A stretch of DNA of 47,269 nt from a bacterium (GTDB taxonomy: Bacteria; Patescibacteriota; Microgenomatia; UBA12405): contig JAKAFM010000007.1 of assembly GCA_021817905.1 (NCBI GenBank), positions 1 through 47,269 on the forward strand, written 5' to 3'. A model generated the notes under the pieces. It searched no databases and was not told the DNA's origin. It saw only the letters and a list, made by a program, of their open reading frames with translations. Numbering within the stretch: position 1 is the stretch's first letter; each line of letters begins with the position of its first letter. The translations under genes were made by a program, and so were the position numbers. This document shows, piece after piece, positions 28,468 to 36,361 of the stretch.

Positions 28468-29351
28468 TTTTCCTCGGTTAATTCCAGAATTTTAGTCAAC
28501 AATGTTTGGTAATCTATTCCCATTGCCGCCGCCTCTTGAGGTAAGAGTGAAGTTTCCGTCATCCCTGGCAAAGTATTAATTTCCAAAAGATAAGGCACAG
28601 TATTTTTTAAAATAAAATCAACTCTTCCGTACCCTCGGCAACCAATAGTTTGATACACTTCAAGCGCTTGTTTCTGGACAACATCCCTGACCTCATCCAT
28701 TATTTTCGCTGGCACAATCTCCTCCGAACCGCCTTTTTGATATTTCGAATCGTAATTAAAAAAACTTCCCATTTTCGGTCTTATCTCTATTACCGGTAGC
28801 GCCGTCAACTTATTATTGCCCATCACCCCACATGACACCTCCAAACCTTCAATATACTCTTCAACCATAATCTCACCATATCTTTTTGCCTCAACCAAAG
28901 CTGAACCTAGCATTGATTGATCTTTAACTAAAGTTATCCCAATACTTGAGCCTTCAGACACCGGCTTAACCACACAAGGAAATTGGATATCTTTTTCATC
29001 GTAAACCTGTGGCATTATTATCCCAAGCGAACCTATTTCCCGCCTAAATCGCAATTTATCAATCCCAATTTCCGACGCCCTCACTCCTGAACCTGTATAC
29101 CTTATTCCCAACCCATCTAATATTCTTTGAACCGTTCCCCCTTCCCCGTATTGACCATGTAGTCCAACAAAAACCGTCGTCGGTTTTAATTTTATCAATT
29201 CGTCAACCCATGCCTCTCCCTCAATAGGCACCACTAATTTGGTAACTTCAAAAAGGTTGCGATTAAGATGCTTATATATATTTTCACCAGTCTGTAATGA
29301 CACCTCACGTTCCGACCCCGGACCACCCATCAGTACTAAAACTCGCTTCAT
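28464..29351 (-). CDS. ddl: D-alanine--D-alanine ligase
   Basis: It makes the D-Ala-D-Ala dipeptide of peptidoglycan. The 295-aa protein shows VLMGGPGSEREVSLQTG, the TVFVGLHGQYGEGGTVQ motif, CVVKPVSEGSSIGITLVKD, YDSKYQKGG and the metal site YLLEINTLPGMTETSL. The Tyr in YDSKY is the residue typical of D-Ala-D-Ala rather than D-Ala-D-Lac ligases. TATAAT lies 7 nt before the ATG, in a 27-bp gap shared with the divergent murF-like gene. Alanine racemase is nearby. Confidence 0.95.
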   Translation of the reverse strand: MKRVLVLMGGPGSEREVSLQTGENIYKHLNRNLFEVTKLVVPIEGEAWVDELIKLKPTTVFVGLHGQYGEGGTVQRILDGLGIRYTGSGVRASEIGIDKLRFRREIGSLGIIMPQVYDEKDIQFPCVVKPVSEGSSIGITLVKDQSMLGSALVEAKRYGEIMVEEYIEGLEVSCGVMGNNKLTALPVIEIRPKMGSFFNYDSKYQKGGSEEIVPAKIMDEVRDVVQKQALEVYQTIGCRGYGRVDFILKNTVPYLLEINTLPGMTETSLLPQEAAAMGIDYQTLLTKILELTEEN

Positions 29352-29378
29352 CGCCTAAATTATACTAAAATATGACCA
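29352..29378. promoter_or_regulatory. 27-bp divergent promoter region, ddl and murF-like
   Basis: The gap holds TATAAT on the minus strand, 7 nt before the ddl ATG, and TAAAAT (or TATACT) on the plus strand, 7 (or 12) nt before the murF-like GTG. The two -10 boxes overlap, so RNA polymerase can probably serve only one direction at a time. Confidence 0.65.
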
Positions 29379-30770
29379 GTGAAGCAAAAAATAACCCTTA
29401 TTTTTCTGGATTATCTTCGTTTCTTTGCCAAAATTCAGTTAGTCAAAATTAGCCTAATTCAAAAAATCAAAGGCCAATCTCTAACCATAATTGGTATCAC
29501 TGGTTCTACTGGGAAATCAACCTGCCTGCTCGCCACCGAGTCGATTTTAAAGAATCATTTTGTAGTCAAAACCAACAATCTCGCCAATTCAGAAACAGGA
29601 ATACCACTCAATATTCTTGACTTAAAACCAAAGGACTATAGTCCCCTAGACTGGTTTAAAATTGCCCTTTTAATCCCTTTCAAACTCTTAACAAACTGGC
29701 AAAGCTATCAAATATATATTGTCGAAATGGGTATCGATGGACCGGAAGAACCGCACAATATGAGTTTTTTACTCAAAATCATTAAGCCAACCATTGGCGT
29801 GTTTCTCAATGTCGGCCAAGTTCACTCCATGCAATTTGATCCAACCGTCCCCAAAAACATTACCGGAAACAAGCGTCTTCACCAAATTATGCTCAATATT
29901 GGTACCGAAAAAGCTAAATTAATTAACCAACTCCCCTCCACAGGCACTGCCATCATTAATATAGTGGATCCGGTTATTAAAAAAGTTGTCAACACTAAAG
30001 CCAAAATAGTCGTTCCTGTAGTCCAGAATATTACTACCGATGCCACTGGCTTTTCAATGGTCTTTAAAATAAAACACGAAAATTACCAAATTAAAATTGC
30101 TCATTATGCCCTCTCGCCTGCCCATGCCATCACCTTTGGTTGCAGCCTTCTCGTTGCCACCACACTAGGAATTGAGCCCAAAATCGCCATTAAAGAACTG
30201 GAAAATAATCTCAAATTACCCCCTGGACGCGCCAGCCTTCTACAGGGAATAAAAAACACCACCATCATTGATAGTTCTTACAATTCCTCGCCCTATGCTA
30301 CTCAACAAATGCTCGAGCTTCTTCACAATTTTTCCGGCTATAAAATTGCTGTTTTAGGCGACATGCGTGAACTAGGTACGCAATCACAACAGGCTCACAC
30401 CGAACTTTACAAAGTTGCCATAAACACATCAGACTATGTCATTGGTGTCGGACCGGAAACAATTAAATACTTCAAAGTAAATCAAAAGTGCCAAACCTTC
30501 AATTACTGGTGGCAAGCACTTGCTCACCTAAAAGTAATCCTTAAAAGTAAAGAAATTGTCTTAATTAAAGGTTCTCAGAACACCATTTTTACTGAAGAAA
30601 TTGTTAAGGGCATTCTCAAAAATCCAGCTGATGTTTCTCTCCTCTGTCGTCAATCTCCCTATTGGACAAACGTAAAAAACAATTTTCAAAAAGCTAATCA
30701 ATCTTTACCCGTCTCATCGACCCGTCCCAACCCACCAAAATTTCATAAGGAATTGTCTCACTCAACCTAG
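29379..30770 (+). CDS. MurF-like Mur ligase
   Basis: The Mur ligase family adds amino acids or dipeptides to UDP-MurNAc. The 463-aa protein has the P-loop GITGSTGKSTCLLAT, the substrate motif NNLANSETGIPLNILDL, the central VEMGIDGPEEPHNMSFLLKIIKPTIGVFLNVGQVH, and PPGRASLLQGIKNTTIIDSSYNSSPYATQQMLELL with VLGDMRELG in the C-terminal domain. It fits MurF better than MurC/D/E because of the VLGDMrELG motif. An N-terminal extension of about 35 aa is hydrophobic. The last 25 codons run into alr antisense and look like an accidental extension. Start is GTG. Confidence 0.8.
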   Translation: MKQKITLIFLDYLRFFAKIQLVKISLIQKIKGQSLTIIGITGSTGKSTCLLATESILKNHFVVKTNNLANSETGIPLNILDLKPKDYSPLDWFKIALLIPFKLLTNWQSYQIYIVEMGIDGPEEPHNMSFLLKIIKPTIGVFLNVGQVHSMQFDPTVPKNITGNKRLHQIMLNIGTEKAKLINQLPSTGTAIINIVDPVIKKVVNTKAKIVVPVVQNITTDATGFSMVFKIKHENYQIKIAHYALSPAHAITFGCSLLVATTLGIEPKIAIKELENNLKLPPGRASLLQGIKNTTIIDSSYNSSPYATQQMLELLHNFSGYKIAVLGDMRELGTQSQQAHTELYKVAINTSDYVIGVGPETIKYFKVNQKCQTFNYWWQALAHLKVILKSKEIVLIKGSQNTIFTEEIVKGILKNPADVSLLCRQSPYWTNVKNNFQKANQSLPVSSTRPNPPKFHKELSHST

Positions 30771-31779
30771 CCATATTTTCAATGCTATTTTTTTCACCGG
30801 AATTATTACTAACCACCTCCACTTCATCCCACAATTGTGCTTTTATTTTATCCAATCCTACCACCACCAAATTCATGCAAACTCGTCCCAAAATCGGTGC
30901 ATAGTTACCATTAATTTTAACAAAACCCTTATTACTCAACCGTCGATCAAGTCCCTCAAAATAACCCACTGGCACCACCCCGATTTTCATCTTTTTCAGC
31001 GCTACAAAAGTTCCTCCATAGCTTACCTTATCTCCTGTATTAATTTCCTTTATGTTCGTTAATGTCGAAATAACTCTCATCGCCGGTTTTTCACCCAAAT
31101 AAAGTCCTATTCCCAATCTAGTCGCATTAGTCAGACCTTTAGACATTTTTACAACTCCAGCCGTAGCCGCCAAATGCCAATACTTAGGCGTTAAGCCCAA
31201 TTCCCAGACTAATTGTTTGGCCTGTTCAAATTTTGCAATCTGCATCGTAGTGTAACTATCATCGCTATTATCAGCGTCTGCCAAATGACTCATTAATCCT
31301 TCAACTTCAATATGTTTGTATTTCTTTAGCTCGTCACGCATGATTGATAACTGTTTTATACTTACCCCTTGTCTACCCATCCCGGTATCAACCTTAATAT
31401 GCACGGTCACTTTCTTTCCTAACCTACCAAGCTGTTGTATGGTTTCCATATCTTGAACCATCAACGCTATCCGGGAATAGTCCAAAGCAACTAAATTATC
31501 AGGATGATTACTACCAATCAACAATACCCGTTGTGCCGAATTAACCTTCCAAATTCGCAATGCTTCGTAATAGCTATCAGCCACTAAATAAGTCAGCTTT
31601 TTTTCTTTCAATATCTCAGCCACAATCTCTAAACCATGACCATAAGCATTAGCTTTTATTACTGGCCATACCTCCTGGTCCCCCGCTAACTTTCTATATG
31701 CTTCTAAATTTTCCAAAATGGCCCTCTTTGACACTTCGATCCGATTAAGTGTCACTAATTTCTTCTCAAACCAAGCCAT
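30694..31779 (-). CDS. alr: Alanine racemase
   Basis: It interconverts L- and D-alanine with PLP, feeding Ddl. The 361-aa protein shows the PLP lysine motif VWPVIKANAYGHGLE, HIKVDTGMGRQGV, GLMSHLADADNSDD, the second catalytic region DKVSYGGTFVALKKMKIGVVPVGYFEGLDRRLSN with Tyr, and GRVCMNLVVV. The C-terminal IPYEILVGW is normal for Alr. TACAAT lies 5 nt before the ATG. The 3' end overlaps the murF-like gene by 77 nt. Confidence 0.95.
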   Translation of the reverse strand: MAWFEKKLVTLNRIEVSKRAILENLEAYRKLAGDQEVWPVIKANAYGHGLEIVAEILKEKKLTYLVADSYYEALRIWKVNSAQRVLLIGSNHPDNLVALDYSRIALMVQDMETIQQLGRLGKKVTVHIKVDTGMGRQGVSIKQLSIMRDELKKYKHIEVEGLMSHLADADNSDDSYTTMQIAKFEQAKQLVWELGLTPKYWHLAATAGVVKMSKGLTNATRLGIGLYLGEKPAMRVISTLTNIKEINTGDKVSYGGTFVALKKMKIGVVPVGYFEGLDRRLSNKGFVKINGNYAPILGRVCMNLVVVGLDKIKAQLWDEVEVVSNNSGEKNSIENMARLSETIPYEILVGWDGSMRRVKID

Positions 31780-31833
31780 GCTCTATTGTATCCCATTCTT
31801 GTCTTCTATGAATATAATGTTAAAATACGCCAT

Positions 31834-32151
31834 ATGAGAATACTAGAGATACTTGGAATTGCTGGAAAAATCAATCGTCTTCCGGTTGATCCATCATCAG
31901 TTGACACCAACTTACTACCCAAACTTCCTGGCTCAATTCATTTTGAACTTCATGGCGATTATATCGATCCCGAACTTGAGATAGGAACGGTCAGCTCAAG
32001 AAAAACCAAGCTACTCCAAACAATAAAAGATCTAAAAAATGTACAGTTTACCGAACAAGAACTCATAGCAGCAGGCAGCAACCACGTTCGAGCCCAAAAC
32101 ACCATCGCCGCCCTTATATCCGGGCTTGATCGACTTAATCGAGGAAGATAA
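31834..32151 (+). CDS. Hypothetical protein, 105 aa
   Basis: Unknown. The N-terminal MRILEILGIAGKINRLPVD and a mixed helical C-terminus (LLQTIKDLKNVQFTEQELIAAGSNHVRAQNTIAALISGLDRL) could be a small helical or winged-helix domain. The start is the ATG at 31834 because TAAAAT lies 7 nt before it; the track start at 31786 would include that -10 and a TATAAT further up. It is divergent from alr. Confidence 0.6.
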   Translation: MRILEILGIAGKINRLPVDPSSVDTNLLPKLPGSIHFELHGDYIDPELEIGTVSSRKTKLLQTIKDLKNVQFTEQELIAAGSNHVRAQNTIAALISGLDRLNRGR

Positions 32152-32154
32152 GTC

Positions 32155-32730
32155 TTACCCCTTAAATTCTTTATCCTTCTTCATTTCCTTTTCAATCAAG
32201 TCCCGCAAGAACACTGACCTTGGAATCATTCGTTTTTGAGCTACGAAATCTAGATATGAAAGTATTTTGGGTGATACAAAAAAGTTAAATCGAACATCAC
32301 TGTTCTGTTTCGCCTTCTCAATCGCTTCAGTTAAAAGCTTTTCAAGATTATTTTCATTATAAGAAACCCAAATAACCTTATCAGCACTTAACCCCTTAAA
32401 GAGCATTGGTTCAAAACCAGGTTTGTCAGAATAAAGAACAATGACCGGCTTACCTCCATCAATCGCCAAAGTAATTTCATGCCCGATATGCAACGTTGAT
32501 GGATACGAGGCCTCAAACACTGAAAAATCGGCCTTATCCAATGACTTAACTAAATTTACATAAATCTCATGCTTCTCTTTGTCAGGAATCGAGGTAGCCT
32601 CTTTCGGTATGCGAACGATAGTATTATCAATAACATCAAAGCCACTTCCTTTTAAAATTGACCGGATCTGAGAATACACATTCTCGTATTCGGCTTTAAA
32701 ATTGCGAGAACCTGAGAAAAATACCTTCAT
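32155..32730 (-). CDS. Nucleoside deoxyribosyltransferase/TIR-like protein with RHH-like tail
   Basis: The first 130 residues or so look like a nucleoside 2-deoxyribosyltransferase-type Rossmann-like fold: MKVFFSGSRNFKAEY, then SLDKADFSVFEASYPSTLHIGHEITLAIDGGKPVIVLYSD, where ADxxVxE...S...GxE...A...GKPV is the family pattern with a Glu in the nucleophile position. The last 45 residues (FFVSPKILSYLDFVAQKRMIPRSVFLRDLIEKEMK) resemble a ribbon-helix-helix DNA-binding segment. Related folds serve nucleotide salvage or NAD cleavage. TAGAAT lies 6 nt before the ATG. Confidence 0.6.
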   Translation of the reverse strand: MKVFFSGSRNFKAEYENVYSQIRSILKGSGFDVIDNTIVRIPKEATSIPDKEKHEIYVNLVKSLDKADFSVFEASYPSTLHIGHEITLAIDGGKPVIVLYSDKPGFEPMLFKGLSADKVIWVSYNENNLEKLLTEAIEKAKQNSDVRFNFFVSPKILSYLDFVAQKRMIPRSVFLRDLIEKEMKKDKEFKG

Positions 32731-32734
32731 AGCA

Positions 32735-33277
32735 CTATTCTAACAAACCTAGTTGTTTAAATAAAGTTCTATTATTCGATCTTGCCCCTAAAATAATCAC
32801 TTTATCACCAAAATGGTGCAAGCGGTTCTTCAAATTGGCCAAAGTTGGATATTTTACCCCCTGATAAAGACAAGTATCACTCTTATCAATATATTGGTGA
32901 AAAATAAGTTTTGATAAAATTAGATTATTAATAATTCCCCACCGTTTAAGCTGTAATGGATCAGTAAAAACTCGTTTCCATTGCCAAAAAATGGCCCTAA
33001 TCAAACTTCTAGAGGTAAAAACAATCAAATCGCTCTCTTCAAAAAAAACATCAATTGCATATGGTCCTTCAACGATCCAATTTTTTAATTCTGTTACTCG
33101 ACGTATATTTTCATCAACCTTTTCAGTCGGATAATATGCATGGTGAGACATGGTAATCGATCCAAAGTCAATAAACAAATCATCAAGACAGATATACGGT
33201 ATCAAAAGTTTTTGCGACAAATATTGTGCTAAAGTACTTTTCCCCGTTGAGCATGGCCCAATGATAAAAATCTTCAT
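32735..33277 (-). CDS. P-loop kinase of the adenylate-kinase-like group
   Basis: The 180-aa protein has a Walker A GPCSTGKSTLAQYLSQ at residue 7, and the order LIPYICLDDLFIDFG, NWIVEGPYAID and LIVFTSRSLIRAIFWQWKR matches small uncharacterised kinases (FlaR/topology-modulation type) that act on nucleotides or small molecules. The substrate is unknown. TATACT lies 11 nt before the ATG. It directly precedes the deoxyribosyltransferase-like gene (4 nt between), so a joint role in nucleotide metabolism is possible but inferred. Confidence 0.65.
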   Translation of the reverse strand: MKIFIIGPCSTGKSTLAQYLSQKLLIPYICLDDLFIDFGSITMSHHAYYPTEKVDENIRRVTELKNWIVEGPYAIDVFFEESDLIVFTSRSLIRAIFWQWKRVFTDPLQLKRWGIINNLILSKLIFHQYIDKSDTCLYQGVKYPTLANLKNRLHHFGDKVIILGARSNNRTLFKQLGLLE

Positions 33278-33298
33278 AAAATCTCAGTAGTATATCAA

Positions 33299-34333
33299 TT
33301 ATCCCTTATTTAGTCGATAATAAGCAAGCGTCTCTTTAGCCACTTGTTCCCAATTTTTAGAAAAATTGTGATCATCCCCCTCAACTACCCGAAGTGTTGC
33401 CTGTTGCCCATGGGTATTCAAGGCATCTACCACCGTTTGCTGCCACTCCACCTTGCACCAAACATCGTGAGTCCCCTGAAATATTTCCACCGGCGATTTA
33501 ACCCAACTGTAATAATTTTCAAAAGCATAGCGTCGGGCATCATAATATTTTGTAAACTGGGCAATCATCGCCCGAGCCCCGGCCCCACCGTCAGGATCAC
33601 TTTCTGACGTGTCCAGCACACTTTGAGGAAAGGGTTGCGTCATCGGCGCCCAAAGCACCGTCGGATAGTCTTCTCCAGTAGCCTCCAACACCGATAAAGC
33701 AATTTGTCCCCCGTTACTATGTGCCCAAATCCCAACTCGAGCCGGATCAACAAAAGATTGTTGTTTAATCGTTGCTAGCAAGTCCAACACCTGTGAAACC
33801 TTGGCAAATCGCGCTTCCATCACATCACTACTTTCACTGTCTGATAGTCCATACCCCAAAAAATCAATCGATATCGTCACATATCCCTCTTTAGCCAAAT
33901 AATCCGCCATCTTCCAACTCCCAGATCCTGGGTAATAACCCACCTTCTCCGCATACCCTCGTATCATAATAATGGTTGGATATCGCTTTACATCCTGAGC
34001 TTGTCGAAGGACCGGCACATTTATCACCCCGGAAACCCATTTTCCGTCACTCATAAATCGGTACTCTTTACTGACCCAGGTAACTTTTTCTTTAATTCGT
34101 TTCCGTAAAATAGTAACCTCTTTAGGTTCACCCAATAATTCAAACGCCCCCGCCTTTCCTCCCCGCAACCTCAAAGCATCAAAATCATACTGCTCCAAAT
34201 TTTTACTTATCGCCGGTTGTTCAGCACCCAACGGCACCAATGTCGCTTTATGCTTCCAATAATAAATCCAGCCCCCACCCCCCAGACCAATCAGCCCTGC
34301 TCCTACCAAAACAATGATCAAAATTCGTTTCAC
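33299..34333 (-). CDS. Membrane-anchored alpha/beta hydrolase (prolyl-oligopeptidase type)
   Basis: A 344-aa hydrolase with an N-terminal anchor (ILIIVLVGAGLIGLGGGGWIYYW). The fold shows TIIMIRGYAEKVGYYPGSGSWKMADYLAKEGYV, the nucleophile elbow GIWAHSNGGQIALS (Ser), the acid VEIFQGTHDVWC (Asp) and the His in VVEGDDHNF. It should face outside and cut a peptide or ester; the substrate is unknown. Start is GTG with TAAAAT 5 nt upstream. Confidence 0.85.
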   Translation of the reverse strand: MKRILIIVLVGAGLIGLGGGGWIYYWKHKATLVPLGAEQPAISKNLEQYDFDALRLRGGKAGAFELLGEPKEVTILRKRIKEKVTWVSKEYRFMSDGKWVSGVINVPVLRQAQDVKRYPTIIMIRGYAEKVGYYPGSGSWKMADYLAKEGYVTISIDFLGYGLSDSESSDVMEARFAKVSQVLDLLATIKQQSFVDPARVGIWAHSNGGQIALSVLEATGEDYPTVLWAPMTQPFPQSVLDTSESDPDGGAGARAMIAQFTKYYDARRYAFENYYSWVKSPVEIFQGTHDVWCKVEWQQTVVDALNTHGQQATLRVVEGDDHNFSKNWEQVAKETLAYYRLNKG

Positions 34334-34357
34334 CCTTGATTTTAACTCATATAGAAA

Positions 34358-34591
34358 TTAGTTCTCAGACTCATATCCTATATCACTAAGTGCCCCCACC
34401 CAATCACAATTTTTCTCACCAACCACACGCGCTGTCACCCTATTAACAAGTCCAACAAAATCCGGAGTATGAATCGACGATTGCATTCCCAGCTGGTATT
34501 CTTCAGGAAGTACTAACCGCCCCGACTGTGACCATACCAGTCCTTTTTTACCTGGTCGACCGGATACACGAGATTCAATTCTCGTTTTCAT
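34358..34591 (-). CDS. Small hypothetical protein, 77 aa
   Basis: Unknown. A basic N-terminus (MKTRIESRVSGRPGKKG) is followed by a mixed domain ending DWVGALSDIGYESEN. TATAAT lies 5 nt before the ATG, which supports the gene. It lies between the hydrolase and the Nudix gene on the same strand. Confidence 0.55.
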   Translation of the reverse strand: MKTRIESRVSGRPGKKGLVWSQSGRLVLPEEYQLGMQSSIHTPDFVGLVNRVTARVVGEKNCDWVGALSDIGYESEN

Positions 34592-34630
34592 GGCTGATTA
34601 TAACTCCAAATTTTTCTAGATACTATAGAC

Positions 34631-35137
34631 CTACTGTGCACTTTGCATGTTTACCCACGGATCAATATTCTGCTCTAAATAATGTCTAATTAGTGGCACA
34701 TTAAATTCCTGCTTATATAATCTATCCCCCTCAACCTCTACCAAATTCCACAAAGCAGCCCTCGGCCAGGGCATGACATAATCAATTTCATCAGAATTGA
34801 ATGAATAGCCGTCTATTGGCATTTCTTTTATAAGTTCAGCCATGCATCTTATTCCAATTGACGTTTTAGTGTCCGTCACCACAAACACTACCGGCTCTGG
34901 GATTATTAATCCAAAATGAGCAACCATGTTCTCATTTATTCCCGTTTCTTCTCTTAACTCTCGCAGACCAGTCATTATCGGAGAATAATCACTTCTCTCA
35001 ACATGTCCAGAAATGGTTGACCATAAACCACTTTCCCTTTTCCGAACCAAAACTAAATCTCTTTTCCAATAAGCTCGTTTTTGAAAGTTTTCCAATAGCA
35101 CCACCACCGAAGTCGACTCTGGCCAATGATTTCTCAT
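34631..35137 (-). CDS. Nudix hydrolase
   Basis: It hydrolyses a nucleoside-diphosphate-linked compound. The Nudix box reads SGHVERSDYSPIMTGLRELREETGI: the RELREETGI half is perfect, while the first half has Asp for Glu and one extra residue. The track's 211-aa version begins inside the rplJ leader on the other strand, so I place the start at ATG 35137 (MRNHWPES, 168 aa) with TAAAAT 10 nt upstream. ATG 35149 is the alternative. The substrate is unknown. Confidence 0.75.
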   Translation of the reverse strand: MRNHWPESTSVVVLLENFQKRAYWKRDLVLVRKRESGLWSTISGHVERSDYSPIMTGLRELREETGINENMVAHFGLIIPEPVVFVVTDTKTSIGIRCMAELIKEMPIDGYSFNSDEIDYVMPWPRAALWNLVEVEGDRLYKQEFNVPLIRHYLEQNIDPWVNMQSAQ

Positions 35138-35182
35138 AAAGTAACCCATTTTACACCTATTTGCTTTGATGCCATTCTCATG

Positions 35183-35374
35183 TATAATACCTTTACTTCC
35201 GAAGACAGTAGGTGCCAAACTAAATCCTACCGAGGGTAAATAGCCTTTTATTGCTGTTCCTCGCATCGTCGGGGAACTTTTTAGTTTAAATAGGTCTAAA
35301 TTTGAACCGCAGGGCCAAATTTTGCCTATTTACACAATCCGTCTCAGACGGATATTACACAAATAAATACAATC
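35183..35374 (+). promoter_or_regulatory. L10 leader with attenuator in front of rplJ
   Basis: TATAAT (35183-35188) starts a leader of about 180 nt. The L10-binding core is visible (CCGAAGACAGTAGGTGCC ... CCTACCGAGG, about 35197-35235), as in the ribosomal protein L10 leader family. A terminator follows: GTTCCTCG/CGGGGAAC (35256-35277) and TTTTT. CGAGG of the core (35231-35235) can pair with CCTCG of the terminator (35259-35263), giving an antiterminator. A further AAATAGG/CCTATTT helix and the palindrome at 35338-35352 precede rplJ. Confidence 0.8.
35338..35352. repeat. 15-nt palindromic repeat TCCGTCTCAGACGGA, copy in rplJ leader
   Basis: Identical to 26263-26277 in rplA. It lies 22 nt before the rplJ ATG and can fold as a TCCGTC/GACGGA hairpin. 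Confidence 0.6.
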
Positions 35375-35887
35375 ATGCCAAACCAAGCCAAAGTCCAAAA
35401 GGTTGAAGAAATAACCCAAAAACTTACCACTGCCAAATCAGCGGCTCTCGTCCAATACCAAGGACTCACTGCCAGCCAGGTTTCCGAGCTTCGCGACAAA
35501 GTAAAAGCCGCCGGTGGCGTTCTTGAAGTCAATAAAAATTCCTTAATTACCCGAGCATTGGAAAATATCGGTATCAAACTACCCGAAGTCCTTACCGGTC
35601 CCACTGCCATCGCTTACGGCGTTACCGATGAAATTAATGGCTTCAAAGAAATCGACAAAGTCAATAACGACAAAAAAGTCACCAGTTTCAAATATGGCAT
35701 CTACGACAAAAAACTTTTATCACTCGCTGAATTCCAAAAATTCTTAACTTTACCCAGCAAATCGCAATTAATCTCTCAACTTTTAGGGGGCCTTCAAAAT
35801 CCCCTTCAACGCTTGGCCTACGCTTTGCGTTTTAACCAAACCCAACTCGTTATGGTTTTAGACGCCATAGCCAAGAAGGGTAACTAA
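35375..35887 (+). CDS. rplJ: Ribosomal protein L10
   Basis: L10 holds the L7/L12 stalk on the 50S subunit. The 170-aa protein matches L10: KVEEITQKLTTAKSAALVQYQGLTASQVSELRDKVKAAGGVLEVNKNSLITRAL, and the C-terminal helix that binds L7/L12 dimers (NPLQRLAYALRFNQTQLVMVLDAIAKKG). With L7/L12 bound it is expected to control its own leader. It is 8.4 kb away from rplK-rplA, with unrelated genes between, unlike the usual rplKAJL order. Confidence 0.97.
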   Translation: MPNQAKVQKVEEITQKLTTAKSAALVQYQGLTASQVSELRDKVKAAGGVLEVNKNSLITRALENIGIKLPEVLTGPTAIAYGVTDEINGFKEIDKVNNDKKVTSFKYGIYDKKLLSLAEFQKFLTLPSKSQLISQLLGGLQNPLQRLAYALRFNQTQLVMVLDAIAKKGN

Positions 35888-35920
35888 TCGCTAATTAGTA
35901 ATTATTATTTTATTTTATAT

Positions 35921-36301
35921 ATGTCAGACAAATCCCAAAAAATAATTGACCAAATAGCTGAATTGTCGGTTCTCGAACTTTCCGACCTGGTCAAAGCCCT
36001 CGAAGAGAAATTCGATGTTAAAGCTGTTGCTATGGCTGCCCCTGCCGCTGCCGGTACCGCCGCTGCTGCCACTCCTGCAGCTGAAGAGAAAAATGAATTC
36101 GATGTCGTCATCACCAACGCTGGTGCCAACAAAATCGCCGTCATCAAAGTGGTTCGCGAATTCAAACCAGAACTTGGCTTAAAAGAAGCTAAAGATATGG
36201 TTGATGCTGTCCCCGCTACCCTTGGCACTATGAAAAAAGATGCTGCCAATGATGCCAAAACCAAACTTGTCGCCGCCGGCGCACAGGTCGAATTAAAGTA
36301 G
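35921..36301 (+). CDS. rplL: Ribosomal protein L7/L12
   Basis: This is the multicopy stalk protein that recruits translation factors. The 126-aa protein has the N-terminal dimerisation helices ([26 protein letters not shown]), an Ala/Gly/Pro hinge ([19 protein letters not shown]) and the C-terminal domain ([42 protein letters not shown]). It follows rplJ after 33 nt and is closed by a strong terminator. Confidence 0.97.
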   Translation: MSDKSQKIIDQIAELSVLELSDLVKALEEKFDVKAVAMAAPAAAGTAAAATPAAEEKNEFDVVITNAGANKIAVIKVVREFKPELGLKEAKDMVDAVPATLGTMKKDAANDAKTKLVAAGAQVELK

Positions 36302-36320
36302 ACTTTTTATTTTAATCACT

Positions 36321-36354
36321 AAACCCTCCTGAGTTTATCTCAAGGAGGGTTTTT
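36321..36354 (+). terminator. Intrinsic terminator after rplL
   Basis: AAACCCTCCT (36321-36330) pairs with AGGAGGGTTT (36343-36352), with an inner GAG/CTC, and is followed by further T residues. It also lies at the end of the convergent manC-like gene and may serve both. Confidence 0.85.
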
Positions 36355-36361
36355 AGTTTAT

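Noticed and set aside
28464-29351. Ddl as a D-Ala-D-Lac ligase, suggested by the D-2-hydroxyacid dehydrogenase in the window
   Set aside because: The protein has Tyr in YDSKY, the residue of D-Ala-D-Ala ligases; no vanH-vanA-vanX arrangement is present.
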